A stretch of 34,493 bases of DNA from UMGS1696 sp964463375 (GTDB lineage: Bacteria > Bacillota > Clostridia > Oscillospirales > CAG-272): contig CAYXBQ010000028.1 in assembly GCA_964463375.1 (NCBI GenBank), positions 1 through 34,493 on the forward strand, given 5' to 3'. Under the pieces are notes generated by a model. It had not been told where the DNA came from. It searched no databases and was given only the letters and a program-made list of their open reading frames with translations. Shown piece by piece: positions 1 to 8,027 of this stretch. Both the position numbers and the translations under genes were made by a program. Every line of letters begins with the position of its first letter. Within the stretch, counting starts at the first letter, position 1.

Positions 1-20
1 TTTTTGATTTCTTGTTACCG

Positions 21-2042
21 TTATCGGTAGTGCAACTTCATTTTACAATGCGCTACTAAATTATTTTTCCCATTTTCTATTGGATACGATAGCTCTTTTT
101 CAAATGTCTTTCGTTCGTTTTCGTAATACTTCTCTATAAATCGCAGCGAATCCGGCTCGACATTTTGACATAATATTCCTTCGGTGATACCGGCACACTT
201 TTCGATCTCTTCCAAATGGGTCAGCTTTTCATCAGCCAATTTCCAGATATACACGTCACCCAGTGTACCCTCCGGCAGCTCTGCATGGCGATTGCAACGT
301 CCTGCTGCCTGTAGGATACTACCCAGTCCCGTCAAACTGCGGATCACACAGGGAAAGCTGATGTTGATCCCAGCTTCGATCAAAGCTGTCGATACACAAA
401 ACAGTTTTGCATCCGGGTCTCGATTTTTGATCTTTTGAAGCTGCCCTAAACGGTGTTGTGGGTACATATTGGTGCTGAGATGGATCGCAGGGATCCCAGC
501 CAGCTTTACGCCTTCATAAAGCTGTGCCGCTTCTTTTTTTGTATTGACGATCATCAGCACCGCATGGTATTTGTCCACCATAGTCACGATCCGTTCAATG
601 GCTTCTGCATTGGTTATAGCGTTACGGGAGGCATCTATGATCTTCGTCCGTTTTAACCGTGTATAGTACATACTATAATCCGGCAATATGTCCTGCGGTG
701 CGGTACGGAAAACCATGCTTGGCTGAGTGGCTGTACACAGCACAACGGTGCTACCACAGAAGTGGGTCAAAAAGTCTATGGCGATCTCGAACAGCCTTGT
801 ACACGTCTTGGGCAGTGCCTGTATCTCATCGAATATTAAAATGGAATGGGATAGATTGTGCATCCTTCTGGCAGCGGTGTTTTCTGCACGATAAATGGCA
901 TTCATGAACTGCACGATCGACGTGAGTATGATCCCACGTGTATCCCAGCGTTCGGTCAGTTTTTCGTGTTCTTCGATCTCTGTATCGGACATGGTATCGT
1001 AAGAAACATTGCCATGATGCTCTAAAATCGGCACTGCATCTCCCACGGCCTCTTGTATGTCCTTTGCATTTTGATCCAGCACTGTGTTATACGGAATGCC
1101 ATAGAAGATATGTTCGATGGTTGGATCCTGCATGGCTTTCAACAGAGCAAAGCGCAAACTGGCCAAAGTTTTTCCGCCACCGGTGGGGACCGTCAACCGA
1201 TATAGCTTTCCCGGTTTCCTGGCAGCCTCTGCACAGGCATCAGAGATCTCCTGGCGTATGGTATCGATGGCGCTGGCATGAGAAAAAGCGGAAATATGTT
1301 TATCCAAATTCCGATAGGCCTGCTGCCAATCCGGCGCGGACGGTTCAAAGTTTTCAAAGGGAGAAACTGCATATGCAAAGCAAGCGCTGTCCCACCGATC
1401 CGCATCCACCAGACTGCTGAGGACCGTACGTGCCAACAATGTGTACAATACACTTTTCTCCAGATCTGGAAGTTTGATTTCGCTCTGTTCCTGTGGCTTT
1501 TTGGGCAAGTCCTTCATCTGTGTACATATTGTTTCCACTTCCGCAGCAGCCTTGGTAAAATAGTCCTGCAAAGTTTCTGCATCGCATACTTCTGTCAAAA
1601 AATTCTGCACAGATTCTGCATAGCACAGCTCTGTTTTGTCCCTTGTCATAGAACGCAGAAATGGTGACGATTTGTCCGGCGAAAATACATCCGGCAAGCC
1701 GCTGTGATGCGCCAATATGACCATAGCAACGATCTGTGCCGTCCTTCGTTTCGCCGGTGTATCTTCCGCATAATACCATGTTTCGTATGCATAAATAGCA
1801 CCCACCGGTGCGTGGTGTATCGATCCTTTGTCGGCACCACGGCCATGGCGTACACTATCTTGCAGATAGGCTTCAAATCGATGATTGGCTTTTCCCATAT
1901 CATGCAGCAGTCCCACCAGATAGCCTGTGTTTTCCAAATGGATCTTTTCACAGTTTCGAGAACATAATTTCGCAGTGTTCCATGTATGTTCTGACAAGGA
2001 CTGTATTTGTTTGTCCGTAGAACGTATATGTGCAATTTGCAT
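21..2042 (-). CDS. cas3: CRISPR-associated helicase/nuclease Cas3 (type I, I-C-like), C-terminus probably frameshifted
   Basis: Cas3 is the HD nuclease and SF2 helicase that Cascade recruits to unwind and degrade target DNA. An N-terminal HD domain shows His19, LLHDMGK (47-48 = HD), HH at 76-77 and AHH at 112-113. The helicase core has Walker A PTGGGKT (286-292), motif II DEIQ (405-408), TATQ (437-440) and motif VI QAAGRCNRH (578-586); LVDADRWD (211-218) is typical of the family. The ATG at 2042 follows a GGAGGTGA ribosome site at good spacing. At 673 residues it is short. The last residues do not resemble the family, while the +1 frame just past them reads TDNGNKKSK and stays open to the window edge, so a frameshift around positions 25-40 is likely. 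It is the first gene of a leftward operon; further cas genes would lie off the window. The I-C assignment rests on motif style only. Confidence 0.93.
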   Translation of the reverse strand: MQIAHIRSTDKQIQSLSEHTWNTAKLCSRNCEKIHLENTGYLVGLLHDMGKANHRFEAYLQDSVRHGRGADKGSIHHAPVGAIYAYETWYYAEDTPAKRRTAQIVAMVILAHHSGLPDVFSPDKSSPFLRSMTRDKTELCYAESVQNFLTEVCDAETLQDYFTKAAAEVETICTQMKDLPKKPQEQSEIKLPDLEKSVLYTLLARTVLSSLVDADRWDSACFAYAVSPFENFEPSAPDWQQAYRNLDKHISAFSHASAIDTIRQEISDACAEAARKPGKLYRLTVPTGGGKTLASLRFALLKAMQDPTIEHIFYGIPYNTVLDQNAKDIQEAVGDAVPILEHHGNVSYDTMSDTEIEEHEKLTERWDTRGIILTSIVQFMNAIYRAENTAARRMHNLSHSILIFDEIQALPKTCTRLFEIAIDFLTHFCGSTVVLCTATQPSMVFRTAPQDILPDYSMYYTRLKRTKIIDASRNAITNAEAIERIVTMVDKYHAVLMIVNTKKEAAQLYEGVKLAGIPAIHLSTNMYPQHRLGQLQKIKNRDPDAKLFCVSTALIEAGINISFPCVIRSLTGLGSILQAAGRCNRHAELPEGTLGDVYIWKLADEKLTHLEEIEKCAGITEGILCQNVEPDSLRFIEKYYENERKTFEKELSYPIENGKNNLVAHCKMKLHYR

Positions 2043-2092
2043 ATTTTCCGGTCACCTCCACTCCTTATGCATATTATACTGTTTTCACATAT

Positions 2093-2121
2093 ATTATAGC
2101 AAACCTATGGCTTCTCGTCAA
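2093..2121 (-). promoter_or_regulatory. cas3 promoter
   Basis: On the minus strand, TTGACG (2116-2121) and TATAAT (2093-2098) are separated by 17 bp. Transcription would start near 2086, leaving a leader of about 44 nt before the cas3 ATG. Confidence 0.75.
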
Positions 2122-2207
2122 GATATATACTCACCAAATTATAGGGTATTTTTTGTGCATAAAGAACAAATGTATCCACGCAATTTCTGTGTTCATTTTT
2201 ACAAATG

Positions 2208-2259
2208 AAGAAAGCACCTTGAAATATGCCGTCAAACCAACATTTCAAGGTGCTTTCTT
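2208..2259. terminator. Long perfect hairpin, likely bidirectional terminator between the GNAT gene and cas3
   Basis: Two 18-bp arms (2208-2225 and 2242-2259) are perfect inverted repeats around a 16-nt loop. The stem base is A/T-rich. The plus side runs into ATTCTTTTT and the minus side into CTTTCTTCATTTG. The hairpin lies directly after the stop of the leftward acetyltransferase gene and upstream of the cas3 promoter, so it should insulate cas3 from readthrough. Confidence 0.75.
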
Positions 2260-2266
2260 ATTCTTT

Positions 2267-3043
2267 TTACCCCCTATGATTCATCCTCTCCACAAATGTC
2301 ACCTCTTTCGCCGTGACCTCCACCCATGCCGGACGGAAGCCGCATCGTATCGCGTTGCGTACCGAGGCAATATTGCACCAGGCGGCGCAATAGAACGGCA
2401 CCTTGTCCAGTGCTAAGATCTCTTTGGCAAGCCGGGTCGTCAGGGCAGCGGCAAGCCCACGTCTCCGGTAGGCCGGCAGCACGTCTACGCCGATTTGGTA
2501 CATCTCTTCTCCGTCGGCAGAACAGGCGGCAAGGGCGACCAGCTCCCCGTGGTCATAGGCACCCACGCCCAACACGTCCAGCTCTCGGCGGTGGTCACAT
2601 AAGGCGTTGCTCCATGCGGGAGTGTACAGGGGAGCAAAATCCGGTTGGTGCAGCACACGGCATTCGTAGGGGCATGGCAGGTCTGGGATGGCATCTATAT
2701 CGGGTAGGAAATATTCTGCCATGAAGCAGGTTTGCAGACCATAGGGGGCTAAGGCTTTGTCCAGCTCGTGCAGATGGGGCGTTTCGAAGCAGTGGGAGAC
2801 CGGATAGGCATCCAGATAGGCTTGGACGGCGGGACGCAGGCTTTCGTCCACCTGGGCTACGATATTGCTGCCGTAGGAAACAAGGTCACAGGCTAAGGGC
2901 AGCTCCAGGTACTTTCGGGCTTTGGGGTGTTTCTGGGAGATCGTGAGCACGTTCTCGTTCTTTTGAAAATCGGCTGGGGTACAGTTGCAGTCGTAGGCGG
3001 ACTGCTGCAAGGCGATCTGCCATAGCTTTTCCTTTGTTAACAT
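2267..3043 (-). CDS. GNAT-family N-acetyltransferase
   Basis: This 258-residue protein carries a C-terminal GNAT fold. The acetyl-CoA-binding motif A reads QIGVDVLPAYRRRGLAAAL, matching the V-x-P-x-x-R-x-x-G-x-A signature, followed by a plausible motif B (WCNIASVRNAIRCGF). The N-terminal ~120 residues form a separate domain that I do not recognise; two-domain GNATs of this size are common in clostridia. The acyl acceptor cannot be predicted. The ATG at 3043 follows a CGGAGTG ribosome site and starts 7 nt after the stop of the upstream gene, so the two are co-transcribed. A strong hairpin terminates the unit just downstream. Confidence 0.85.
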   Translation of the reverse strand: MLTKEKLWQIALQQSAYDCNCTPADFQKNENVLTISQKHPKARKYLELPLACDLVSYGSNIVAQVDESLRPAVQAYLDAYPVSHCFETPHLHELDKALAPYGLQTCFMAEYFLPDIDAIPDLPCPYECRVLHQPDFAPLYTPAWSNALCDHRRELDVLGVGAYDHGELVALAACSADGEEMYQIGVDVLPAYRRRGLAAALTTRLAKEILALDKVPFYCAAWCNIASVRNAIRCGFRPAWVEVTAKEVTFVERMNHRG

Positions 3044-3050
3044 AGATGCA

Positions 3051-3659
3051 TCACTCCGTTTCTTCTTTCTCCTCCGGGTCGTCTTTTCCCTCTAAGTGGA
3101 TAGCGTTGGCAAAGGTCAATATGGTCTCCATATTATCCAGCAAAAATCGTTGGGCTTCCTCGTTGTACACCACGTTGCTGTAGACCCTGCCATTTCGTCC
3201 GACACGATTTTGTGTCTGTATCCCCAGTGCTCTCCCCTGCTCCGTAGGTACATGGGTATGCTTGCCATCGCTCCGTTCCACGATCTCCAATGCACCGATC
3301 GCCACCAGCCACTGCACCACATTGCGGTAGGACAGCTTTGTGTAAAAAGACATCCCTGCCACGGCGTTGAGCTGCTTGACGATCTCTGTCATGGTCAGCG
3401 GCACGTCCGGGAACACATATTTTGCCAACACATCCGCAGTCCATAGTGGCGGGATCTTCCCTTTCCGATCCTCTCCCACCGTACCGCCGTTGGCTACGAT
3501 CTGCTCCAATAGGCCCGTCACATATCGAAAGCACTTGCGCATCCGGGGAGAAACGGCCACCTCGCCATCGGGGATCGGCTTGTCCGTCAGGGGATCGATG
3601 CCCATGGACAGCTTTTCCATGTACATTTTCGCCCGCTTTACGGTATCCAGCTCCGTCAT
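3051..3659 (-). CDS. Conserved hypothetical protein, possible C-terminal winged-helix
   Basis: I do not recognise a named family. The 202-residue product is hydrophilic with no signal peptide or membrane segment. Its N-terminus (VKRAKMYMEKLSMGIDPLTDKPIPDGE) contains a 'xGxxPLTDxPIPD' style segment, and the middle to C-terminal part (MTEIVKQLN ... YRNVVQWLVAIGALEIVE ... TEQGRALGI) has the rhythm of a winged-helix DNA-binding domain; this is weak inference. The tail is acidic (DDPEEKEETE). The start at 3659 is chosen because AAGGAG sits 9 nt upstream, while the possible upstream starts at 3719 and 3689 fall inside the -35 and -10 of the promoter. It forms an operon with the downstream acetyltransferase. 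Confidence 0.75.
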   Translation of the reverse strand: MTELDTVKRAKMYMEKLSMGIDPLTDKPIPDGEVAVSPRMRKCFRYVTGLLEQIVANGGTVGEDRKGKIPPLWTADVLAKYVFPDVPLTMTEIVKQLNAVAGMSFYTKLSYRNVVQWLVAIGALEIVERSDGKHTHVPTEQGRALGIQTQNRVGRNGRVYSNVVYNEEAQRFLLDNMETILTFANAIHLEGKDDPEEKEETE

Positions 3660-3690
3660 GTCTTGTATCTCCTTTTTGCCTTTTTTCTTC

Positions 3691-3719
3691 ATTATACAAC
3701 ACACCACCCGCTCTGTCAA
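3691..3719 (-). promoter_or_regulatory. Promoter of the hypothetical-GNAT operon
   Basis: Minus-strand TTGACA (3714-3719), 17-bp spacer, TATAAT (3691-3696): a perfect sigma-A consensus. It places the transcript start near 3684 and fixes the first usable start codon at 3659. Confidence 0.85.
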
Positions 3720-3822
3720 CGGTCTGGTGGTTTTTTCTTTTTTTCAGCCACGTGCTTCTGTATCTCTATACAGCTTCCACAATCGTTCACAATAATGTTA
3801 CAACCGTCCTGCCTCTATCCCC

Positions 3823-3851
3823 TTGACAAAATCCCATATTGGATTTATAAT
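3823..3851 (+). promoter_or_regulatory. Promoter of the marR-ABC exporter operon
   Basis: TTGACA (3823-3828), 17-bp spacer, TATAAT (3846-3851), a perfect consensus. The spacer contains an operator-like palindrome, so a bound repressor would exclude RNA polymerase. The leader to the marR ATG is about 60 nt. Confidence 0.88.
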
Positions 3852-3892
3852 ATCACTTGTCCTATTTGGGATTTTATAAACCAATATGGGAT
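3831..3892 (+). promoter_or_regulatory. Probable MarR operator array
   Basis: ATCCCATATTGG (3831-3842) recurs as its exact reverse complement CCAATATGGGAT (3881-3892). A related element, TCCTATTTGGGA, lies between them (about 3860-3871). The first copy sits between -35 and -10 and the other two lie downstream of the start. This layout is typical of autorepression by a MarR dimer encoded immediately downstream. The ligand is unknown. Confidence 0.65.
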
Positions 3893-3918
3893 ATCACCTC
3901 ACCTAAGGAGGAACATCC

Positions 3919-4407
3919 ATGGATGAAAAGATCCGCATCCGCAATATGGAGCTGACCCAGCTGTATAAGTGGGAGGACGATCTGTACAGCCGGTACAGTG
4001 TGTACTGCGGCTTGTCCGACCCGGCTATGTGGGTACTGTATACCCTGTACGAGGCCACGCTGGATCCCGGCAGCGAAAAGCAGTATACCCAAAACGAGCT
4101 GGTCGCCACCTGGTACTACCCCAAGCAGACCATCAACTATGCCGTCATGGGACTTTCCAAAAAAGGCCTTGTCACCTTAGAACAGCGTCCCGGCTCCGGC
4201 AACAGCAAAACGATCCTACTGACCCCAGAGGGCAAACGCTTCTGCACCGACAAGATCCTGCCCCTGATGCAGGCTGAGGAGCATTCCTTCTCTCGCATGA
4301 CCGATGAGGAACAGGAGCTTCTCTTGCAGCTTTCCCGAAAAAAATGTGCCTATCTGGATGAAGAGATCCGACAGATCACAGGAGATACTACTACTACAAA
4401 ATTATGA
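3919..4407 (+). CDS. MarR-family transcriptional regulator
   Basis: A 162-residue winged-helix protein. The helix-turn-helix and wing span roughly residues 35-105, with QNELVATWYYPKQTINYAVMGLSKKGLVTLE as recognition helix and start of the wing, then a basic beta hairpin (QRPGSGNSKTILLTPEGK) typical of MarR. Flanking N- and C-terminal helices would form the dimer interface. The start follows TAAGGAGGA at 8-nt spacing. The stop overlaps the next ATG (ATGA), so it is translationally coupled to the ABC exporter. MarR proteins usually repress their own operon until a small molecule binds, and the inverted repeats in the promoter fit this. Likely role: ligand-responsive control of the exporter. Confidence 0.92.
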   Translation: MDEKIRIRNMELTQLYKWEDDLYSRYSVYCGLSDPAMWVLYTLYEATLDPGSEKQYTQNELVATWYYPKQTINYAVMGLSKKGLVTLEQRPGSGNSKTILLTPEGKRFCTDKILPLMQAEEHSFSRMTDEEQELLLQLSRKKCAYLDEEIRQITGDTTTTKL

Positions 4408-6134
4408 AAACCATTTTACCCTTTTTGCGTCCTTATCGGCTGTCCTGCTTCTGGATCCTGCTCATTGCGCTGGCAGACGTGGGCGGTTCCCTGCTGATCC
4501 CCACCATCACAGCCGAAATGATCAACGATGCCATGGGCGGTGCTGCCTTATCCCAGATCCTGCGACAGGGGATCCTGATGCTGGGCATTGCATTTTTGTC
4601 CGGTGCGCTAACAGTGACCGGCAGCTGGCTGTGTGCCCGTTTGTCTGCCGATCTTGGCCGGGATCTGCGCAACGCTGTCTATGACCACTCTCTGCAATTT
4701 TCTGCCACGGACTTTGAAGACTTTGGCACAGCCTCTATGATCACCCGTACGCTAAACGACGTGAACGTGATCCAGCAGGCTTTTGTCAGCTTTATCCAAA
4801 TGATCCTGCCGGTACCGCTGATCTGCATACTGGGGATCGTGCTGTCCTTCCGTATCCATCCTACCATGGGACTGGTGCTGCTCATTGGCGTGGTATTCGT
4901 CCTGCTTGTGGCACTGCTCATCATGCGAAAGGCCACCTGGATCTTTGAGCGGCTGCAACGGTTTTTGGATCGCATGAACGTGGTGCTCCGGGAAAATCTC
5001 ACCGGGGTACGGGTCATTCGTGCCTTCAACAAAGAAAACCACGAGACAGACCGCATGAACGAGACCTTTGGCAATTACGCCGCCTCCTCCATCCAGGCCA
5101 ACTACTTATTTGCCGGGCTGGATTGTTTGGCTACCGTGACCATCAATTTGGTGGTCGTTGCCATTTTGTATTTGGGCGGCAACACGGTGGGTGTGGGCGG
5201 CATGGAGATCGGGGACATCACGGCTGTGACCGAATACGCCGTCTGGATCCTACTGTATATCATGATGGCGCAAATGACCATTCTGATGCTGCCCCGTGCC
5301 ATGACCTGTATGCGCCGGTTGGCCGATGTGCTGAACCATACACCGGAGATCCACGATGGCACGGCAACTTTGGCCATGGCTTCTGCCGAGGTACCGGTGT
5401 TGGCGTTTGAGGACGTATCCTTCCGCTTTGCCGATGCCGATGAGGAGACTCTGTCCCAGATCGCCTTCGCCTGCAAACGGGGACAGACTACGGCTGTGAT
5501 CGGTGGTACCGGCAGTGGGAAATCCACCATCACCAAGCTGCTGCTGCGGTTCCACGATGTGACCAGCGGCCGGATCACCTTGCATGGGCAGGACATTCGC
5601 TCCCTCTCGCAAAACGAACTGCGTAGATCGATCTCCTATGTGCCTCAGAAAGCATGGCTGTTCTCCGGCACCATTGCGGAAAACCTGCGGTATGGAAATC
5701 CGGATGCCACCGATGCAGAGCTGCTCCATGCCTTGCACGTGGCACAGTCCGATTTCGTGCTGTCTTTGCCGGATGGGCTGAACGCACCGGTGGCACAGGG
5801 CGGCACCAACTTCTCCGGTGGACAGAAGCAGCGGTTGTCTATTGCCAGAGCCCTTGCCAAAAAAGCAGACCTGTATGTGTTCGACGACAGCTTTTCTGCC
5901 CTGGACTTCAAGACCGATGCGGCTCTACGCCATGCGCTCACTACAGAAGTAAAGGATGCGGCTGTCCTGATCATTGCCCAACGGATCAGCACCATTTTGC
6001 ACGCCGACCAGATCTTAGTGCTGCACAACGGCAAGATCGTGGGCAAGGGGCGGCATGAGGAGCTGCTGGAAAACTGCCCGGTATATGTAGATATTGTCAA
6101 TTCCCAGATGAAAGGTGGTGGACAGAATGGATGA
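4404..6134 (+). CDS. ABC exporter half-transporter (TMD-NBD) with degenerate catalytic site
   Basis: A 576-residue fused membrane/ATPase subunit of the type IV (multidrug/peptide/lipid) exporter fold. About six membrane helices lie in residues 10-310, then the nucleotide-binding domain: Walker A GGTGSGKST (367-375), signature NFSGGQ (469-474), Walker B LYVFDDSFSALD (490-501). The residue after Walker B Asp494 is Asp495 rather than the catalytic Glu, a hallmark of the inactive site of heterodimeric exporters such as the TM287/288 type. The partner gene follows with an overlap. It starts inside the marR stop codon, so it is co-expressed with its likely regulator. The substrate is unknown; drug, bile-acid-like or peptide export are all possible. 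Confidence 0.95.
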   Translation: MKTILPFLRPYRLSCFWILLIALADVGGSLLIPTITAEMINDAMGGAALSQILRQGILMLGIAFLSGALTVTGSWLCARLSADLGRDLRNAVYDHSLQFSATDFEDFGTASMITRTLNDVNVIQQAFVSFIQMILPVPLICILGIVLSFRIHPTMGLVLLIGVVFVLLVALLIMRKATWIFERLQRFLDRMNVVLRENLTGVRVIRAFNKENHETDRMNETFGNYAASSIQANYLFAGLDCLATVTINLVVVAILYLGGNTVGVGGMEIGDITAVTEYAVWILLYIMMAQMTILMLPRAMTCMRRLADVLNHTPEIHDGTATLAMASAEVPVLAFEDVSFRFADADEETLSQIAFACKRGQTTAVIGGTGSGKSTITKLLLRFHDVTSGRITLHGQDIRSLSQNELRRSISYVPQKAWLFSGTIAENLRYGNPDATDAELLHALHVAQSDFVLSLPDGLNAPVAQGGTNFSGGQKQRLSIARALAKKADLYVFDDSFSALDFKTDAALRHALTTEVKDAAVLIIAQRISTILHADQILVLHNGKIVGKGRHEELLENCPVYVDIVNSQMKGGGQNG

Positions 6135-7941
6135 GAACTACGGTGCAGAAATGGATACGGTACAAAATGCCGGCAAGACCACACGTAGGCTGCTGCATAC
6201 CATGGCAAAGCAAAAGGTACGGCTGATCATCGTGTTTTTGTCCGTTGTGATCTACACAGCCACCAACATCATGGCTCCCTTGTACAGCGCCAATGTGGTG
6301 GACACCATTTGGAATCGGATCCAGACGGTGCGGGAATTGGGAGAAAGCTTCCATATCACCTGGGCATACGGTGGCAAGCAGCTTGTGACCCTGACCTCGA
6401 TCTATCTGTTTTCTATCGTATTTTATACGCTGCAAAACTTCCTGATGGCCAGCTTTGCGGAAAAAATGAACTACCAGCTCCGCAGCGAGATCGCCCAAAA
6501 GCTCCATCGATTGCCCTTATCCTTCTACGACCGGCACCAGGTCGGGGAGGTCATGAGCCGGGTCACAAACGACCTGGACAAGGTTTCCGAAGCTTTACAA
6601 ACGGGGCTGGTTCGGCTTTTCACCTCCATTGGGACGGTGGTAGGCTCCGTGATCATGATGATGCGGTTCAGTGTGCTTTTGACGCTTGTATTTTTGGCTT
6701 TTGTCGCTATGTCCACCGGGATCACCTATGTCATCTCCAAGCGTACCCTGCGGTATGCCCTGAAACGGCAGGAGGCTGTAGGGAAGATGAATGGGTTGGT
6801 AGAAGAATCCTACAGTGGACGGATGGTCATCAAAGCCTTCCATTACGAAGAGACCAGTTCCGGCAAGATCCACGCCACGGCAGAAGAGCTGGCACGCACC
6901 TCTGAAAAGACAGACTTTTTCATGAACGCCGTCATGCCTGCCACCCGTCTGGTGAACCGGTTTGGAATGGTGGCCATCGCCATGCTGGGTGGCAATATGC
7001 TGCTGACCGGGCAGATGTCCCCCGGTGTGTTCCAGGCGTTCTTCCAATACATGAACCAGGCGGGGGATCCCATTGCGGAAATGGCATACATGGTCAGCTC
7101 CCTGCAATCGGCACTGGCTTCTATGGAACGGGTCTACACGCTGCTGGATGCCACGGAAATGGAAGCGGAGCCTGTGCAGCCGGTTCTGCCGGCCCATGCG
7201 GATCATGATCATGTGGAAGGCTGTGTCGCTTTTGCCCATGTGCAGTTTGGGTACACGCCGGACAAGCTGCTGATGACCGATGTGAATTTCCGTGCCGAAC
7301 CGGGACAGAAGATCGCCATCGTTGGCAGCACCGGTGCCGGAAAAACGACGCTGGTGAACCTGCTCATGCGATTCTATGAAACAAACGGTGGACAGATCCT
7401 GTTGGACGGTGTGCCCATCAAAGATATGACCCGCAGCCGGCTCCGCAGCTATTTCGGTATGGTACTGCAAGACACGTGGCTGTTTGAAGGCACCATTGCG
7501 GAAAACATCGCCTATGGCAAGCCGGATGCCACCATGGACGAGATCCGTGCAGCAGCCAAAGCAGCCAGAGCCGATTTCTTCATTCGCACCCTGCCCGACG
7601 GCTACGAGACCGTGCTGACCAACGATGCGGAAAACATCTCCATTGGACAACGGCAGCTGCTCACCATCGCCCGTGTATTCTTGGTGAACCCAGCCATTTT
7701 GATCCTAGACGAAGCCACTTCCTCTGTGGATACCCGGACGGAGATCGAGATCGGCAAGGCTATGCAGGCTCTGATGCACGGTCGCACCAGCTTTGTGATC
7801 GCCCATCGTCTGTCCACCATCGTCGATGCCAACACGATCCTGCTGATGCAAAACGGCAACATCATCGAACAGGGGGACCATCGGTCTCTGCTGGAAATAG
7901 GCGGTGCCTACGCCGAACTGTACAACAGCCAATTTGCTTGA
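6127..7941 (+). CDS. ABC exporter half-transporter, catalytic partner subunit
   Basis: A 604-residue TMD-NBD subunit. Six predicted membrane helices lie in the first ~325 residues, followed by an NBD with Walker A VGSTGAGKTT (around residue 400) and Walker B ILILDEATSSVD, which keeps the catalytic Glu. Its signature reads NISIGQ instead of LSGGQ. In heterodimeric exporters the altered signature faces the degenerate Walker site of the partner, and the upstream gene's Asp-for-Glu change complements this, so the two make one active and one inactive ATP site. ATG at 6127 is preferred over the upstream GTG at 6115 because AGGTGG lies about 10 nt before it; it overlaps the upstream stop by 8 nt. 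A terminator follows at once. Confidence 0.95.
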   Translation: MDENYGAEMDTVQNAGKTTRRLLHTMAKQKVRLIIVFLSVVIYTATNIMAPLYSANVVDTIWNRIQTVRELGESFHITWAYGGKQLVTLTSIYLFSIVFYTLQNFLMASFAEKMNYQLRSEIAQKLHRLPLSFYDRHQVGEVMSRVTNDLDKVSEALQTGLVRLFTSIGTVVGSVIMMMRFSVLLTLVFLAFVAMSTGITYVISKRTLRYALKRQEAVGKMNGLVEESYSGRMVIKAFHYEETSSGKIHATAEELARTSEKTDFFMNAVMPATRLVNRFGMVAIAMLGGNMLLTGQMSPGVFQAFFQYMNQAGDPIAEMAYMVSSLQSALASMERVYTLLDATEMEAEPVQPVLPAHADHDHVEGCVAFAHVQFGYTPDKLLMTDVNFRAEPGQKIAIVGSTGAGKTTLVNLLMRFYETNGGQILLDGVPIKDMTRSRLRSYFGMVLQDTWLFEGTIAENIAYGKPDATMDEIRAAAKAARADFFIRTLPDGYETVLTNDAENISIGQRQLLTIARVFLVNPAILILDEATSSVDTRTEIEIGKAMQALMHGRTSFVIAHRLSTIVDANTILLMQNGNIIEQGDHRSLLEIGGAYAELYNSQFA

Positions 7942-7951
7942 TTCCATATAG

Positions 7952-7989
7952 AAAATGCCATCTGCTGATCACAACAGGTGGCATTTTTT
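7952..7989. terminator. Bidirectional terminator between convergent ABC exporter and M56 genes
   Basis: ATGCCATCTG pairs with CAGGTGGCAT (one G-U) and is followed by TTTTTT on the plus strand and by TTTTC on the minus strand. It lies just past the exporter stop and downstream of the convergent M56 protease gene. Confidence 0.85.
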
Positions 7990-7990
7990 A

Positions 7991-8020
7991 GGCACCGCTG
8001 GTGGTGGCACCACTGGTGGT
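7991..8020. repeat. Two tandem 15-bp repeats
   Basis: GGCACCGCTGGTGGT is followed directly by GGCACCACTGGTGGT (one mismatch). The unit contains the partial palindrome CACCACTGGTG and sits in the 38 bp between the terminator and the stop of the convergent gene. No function is apparent. Confidence 0.6.
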
Positions 8021-8027
8021 GTCCTTG

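Noticed and set aside
2043..2266. Possible CRISPR array or leader near cas3
   Set aside because: No direct repeats with regular spacers occur; the region holds only a promoter, a ribosome site and one hairpin.
7991..8020. Repeats as a mobile-element footprint or minisatellite
   Set aside because: Only two 15-bp copies with no target duplication or gene; probably a chance local duplication.
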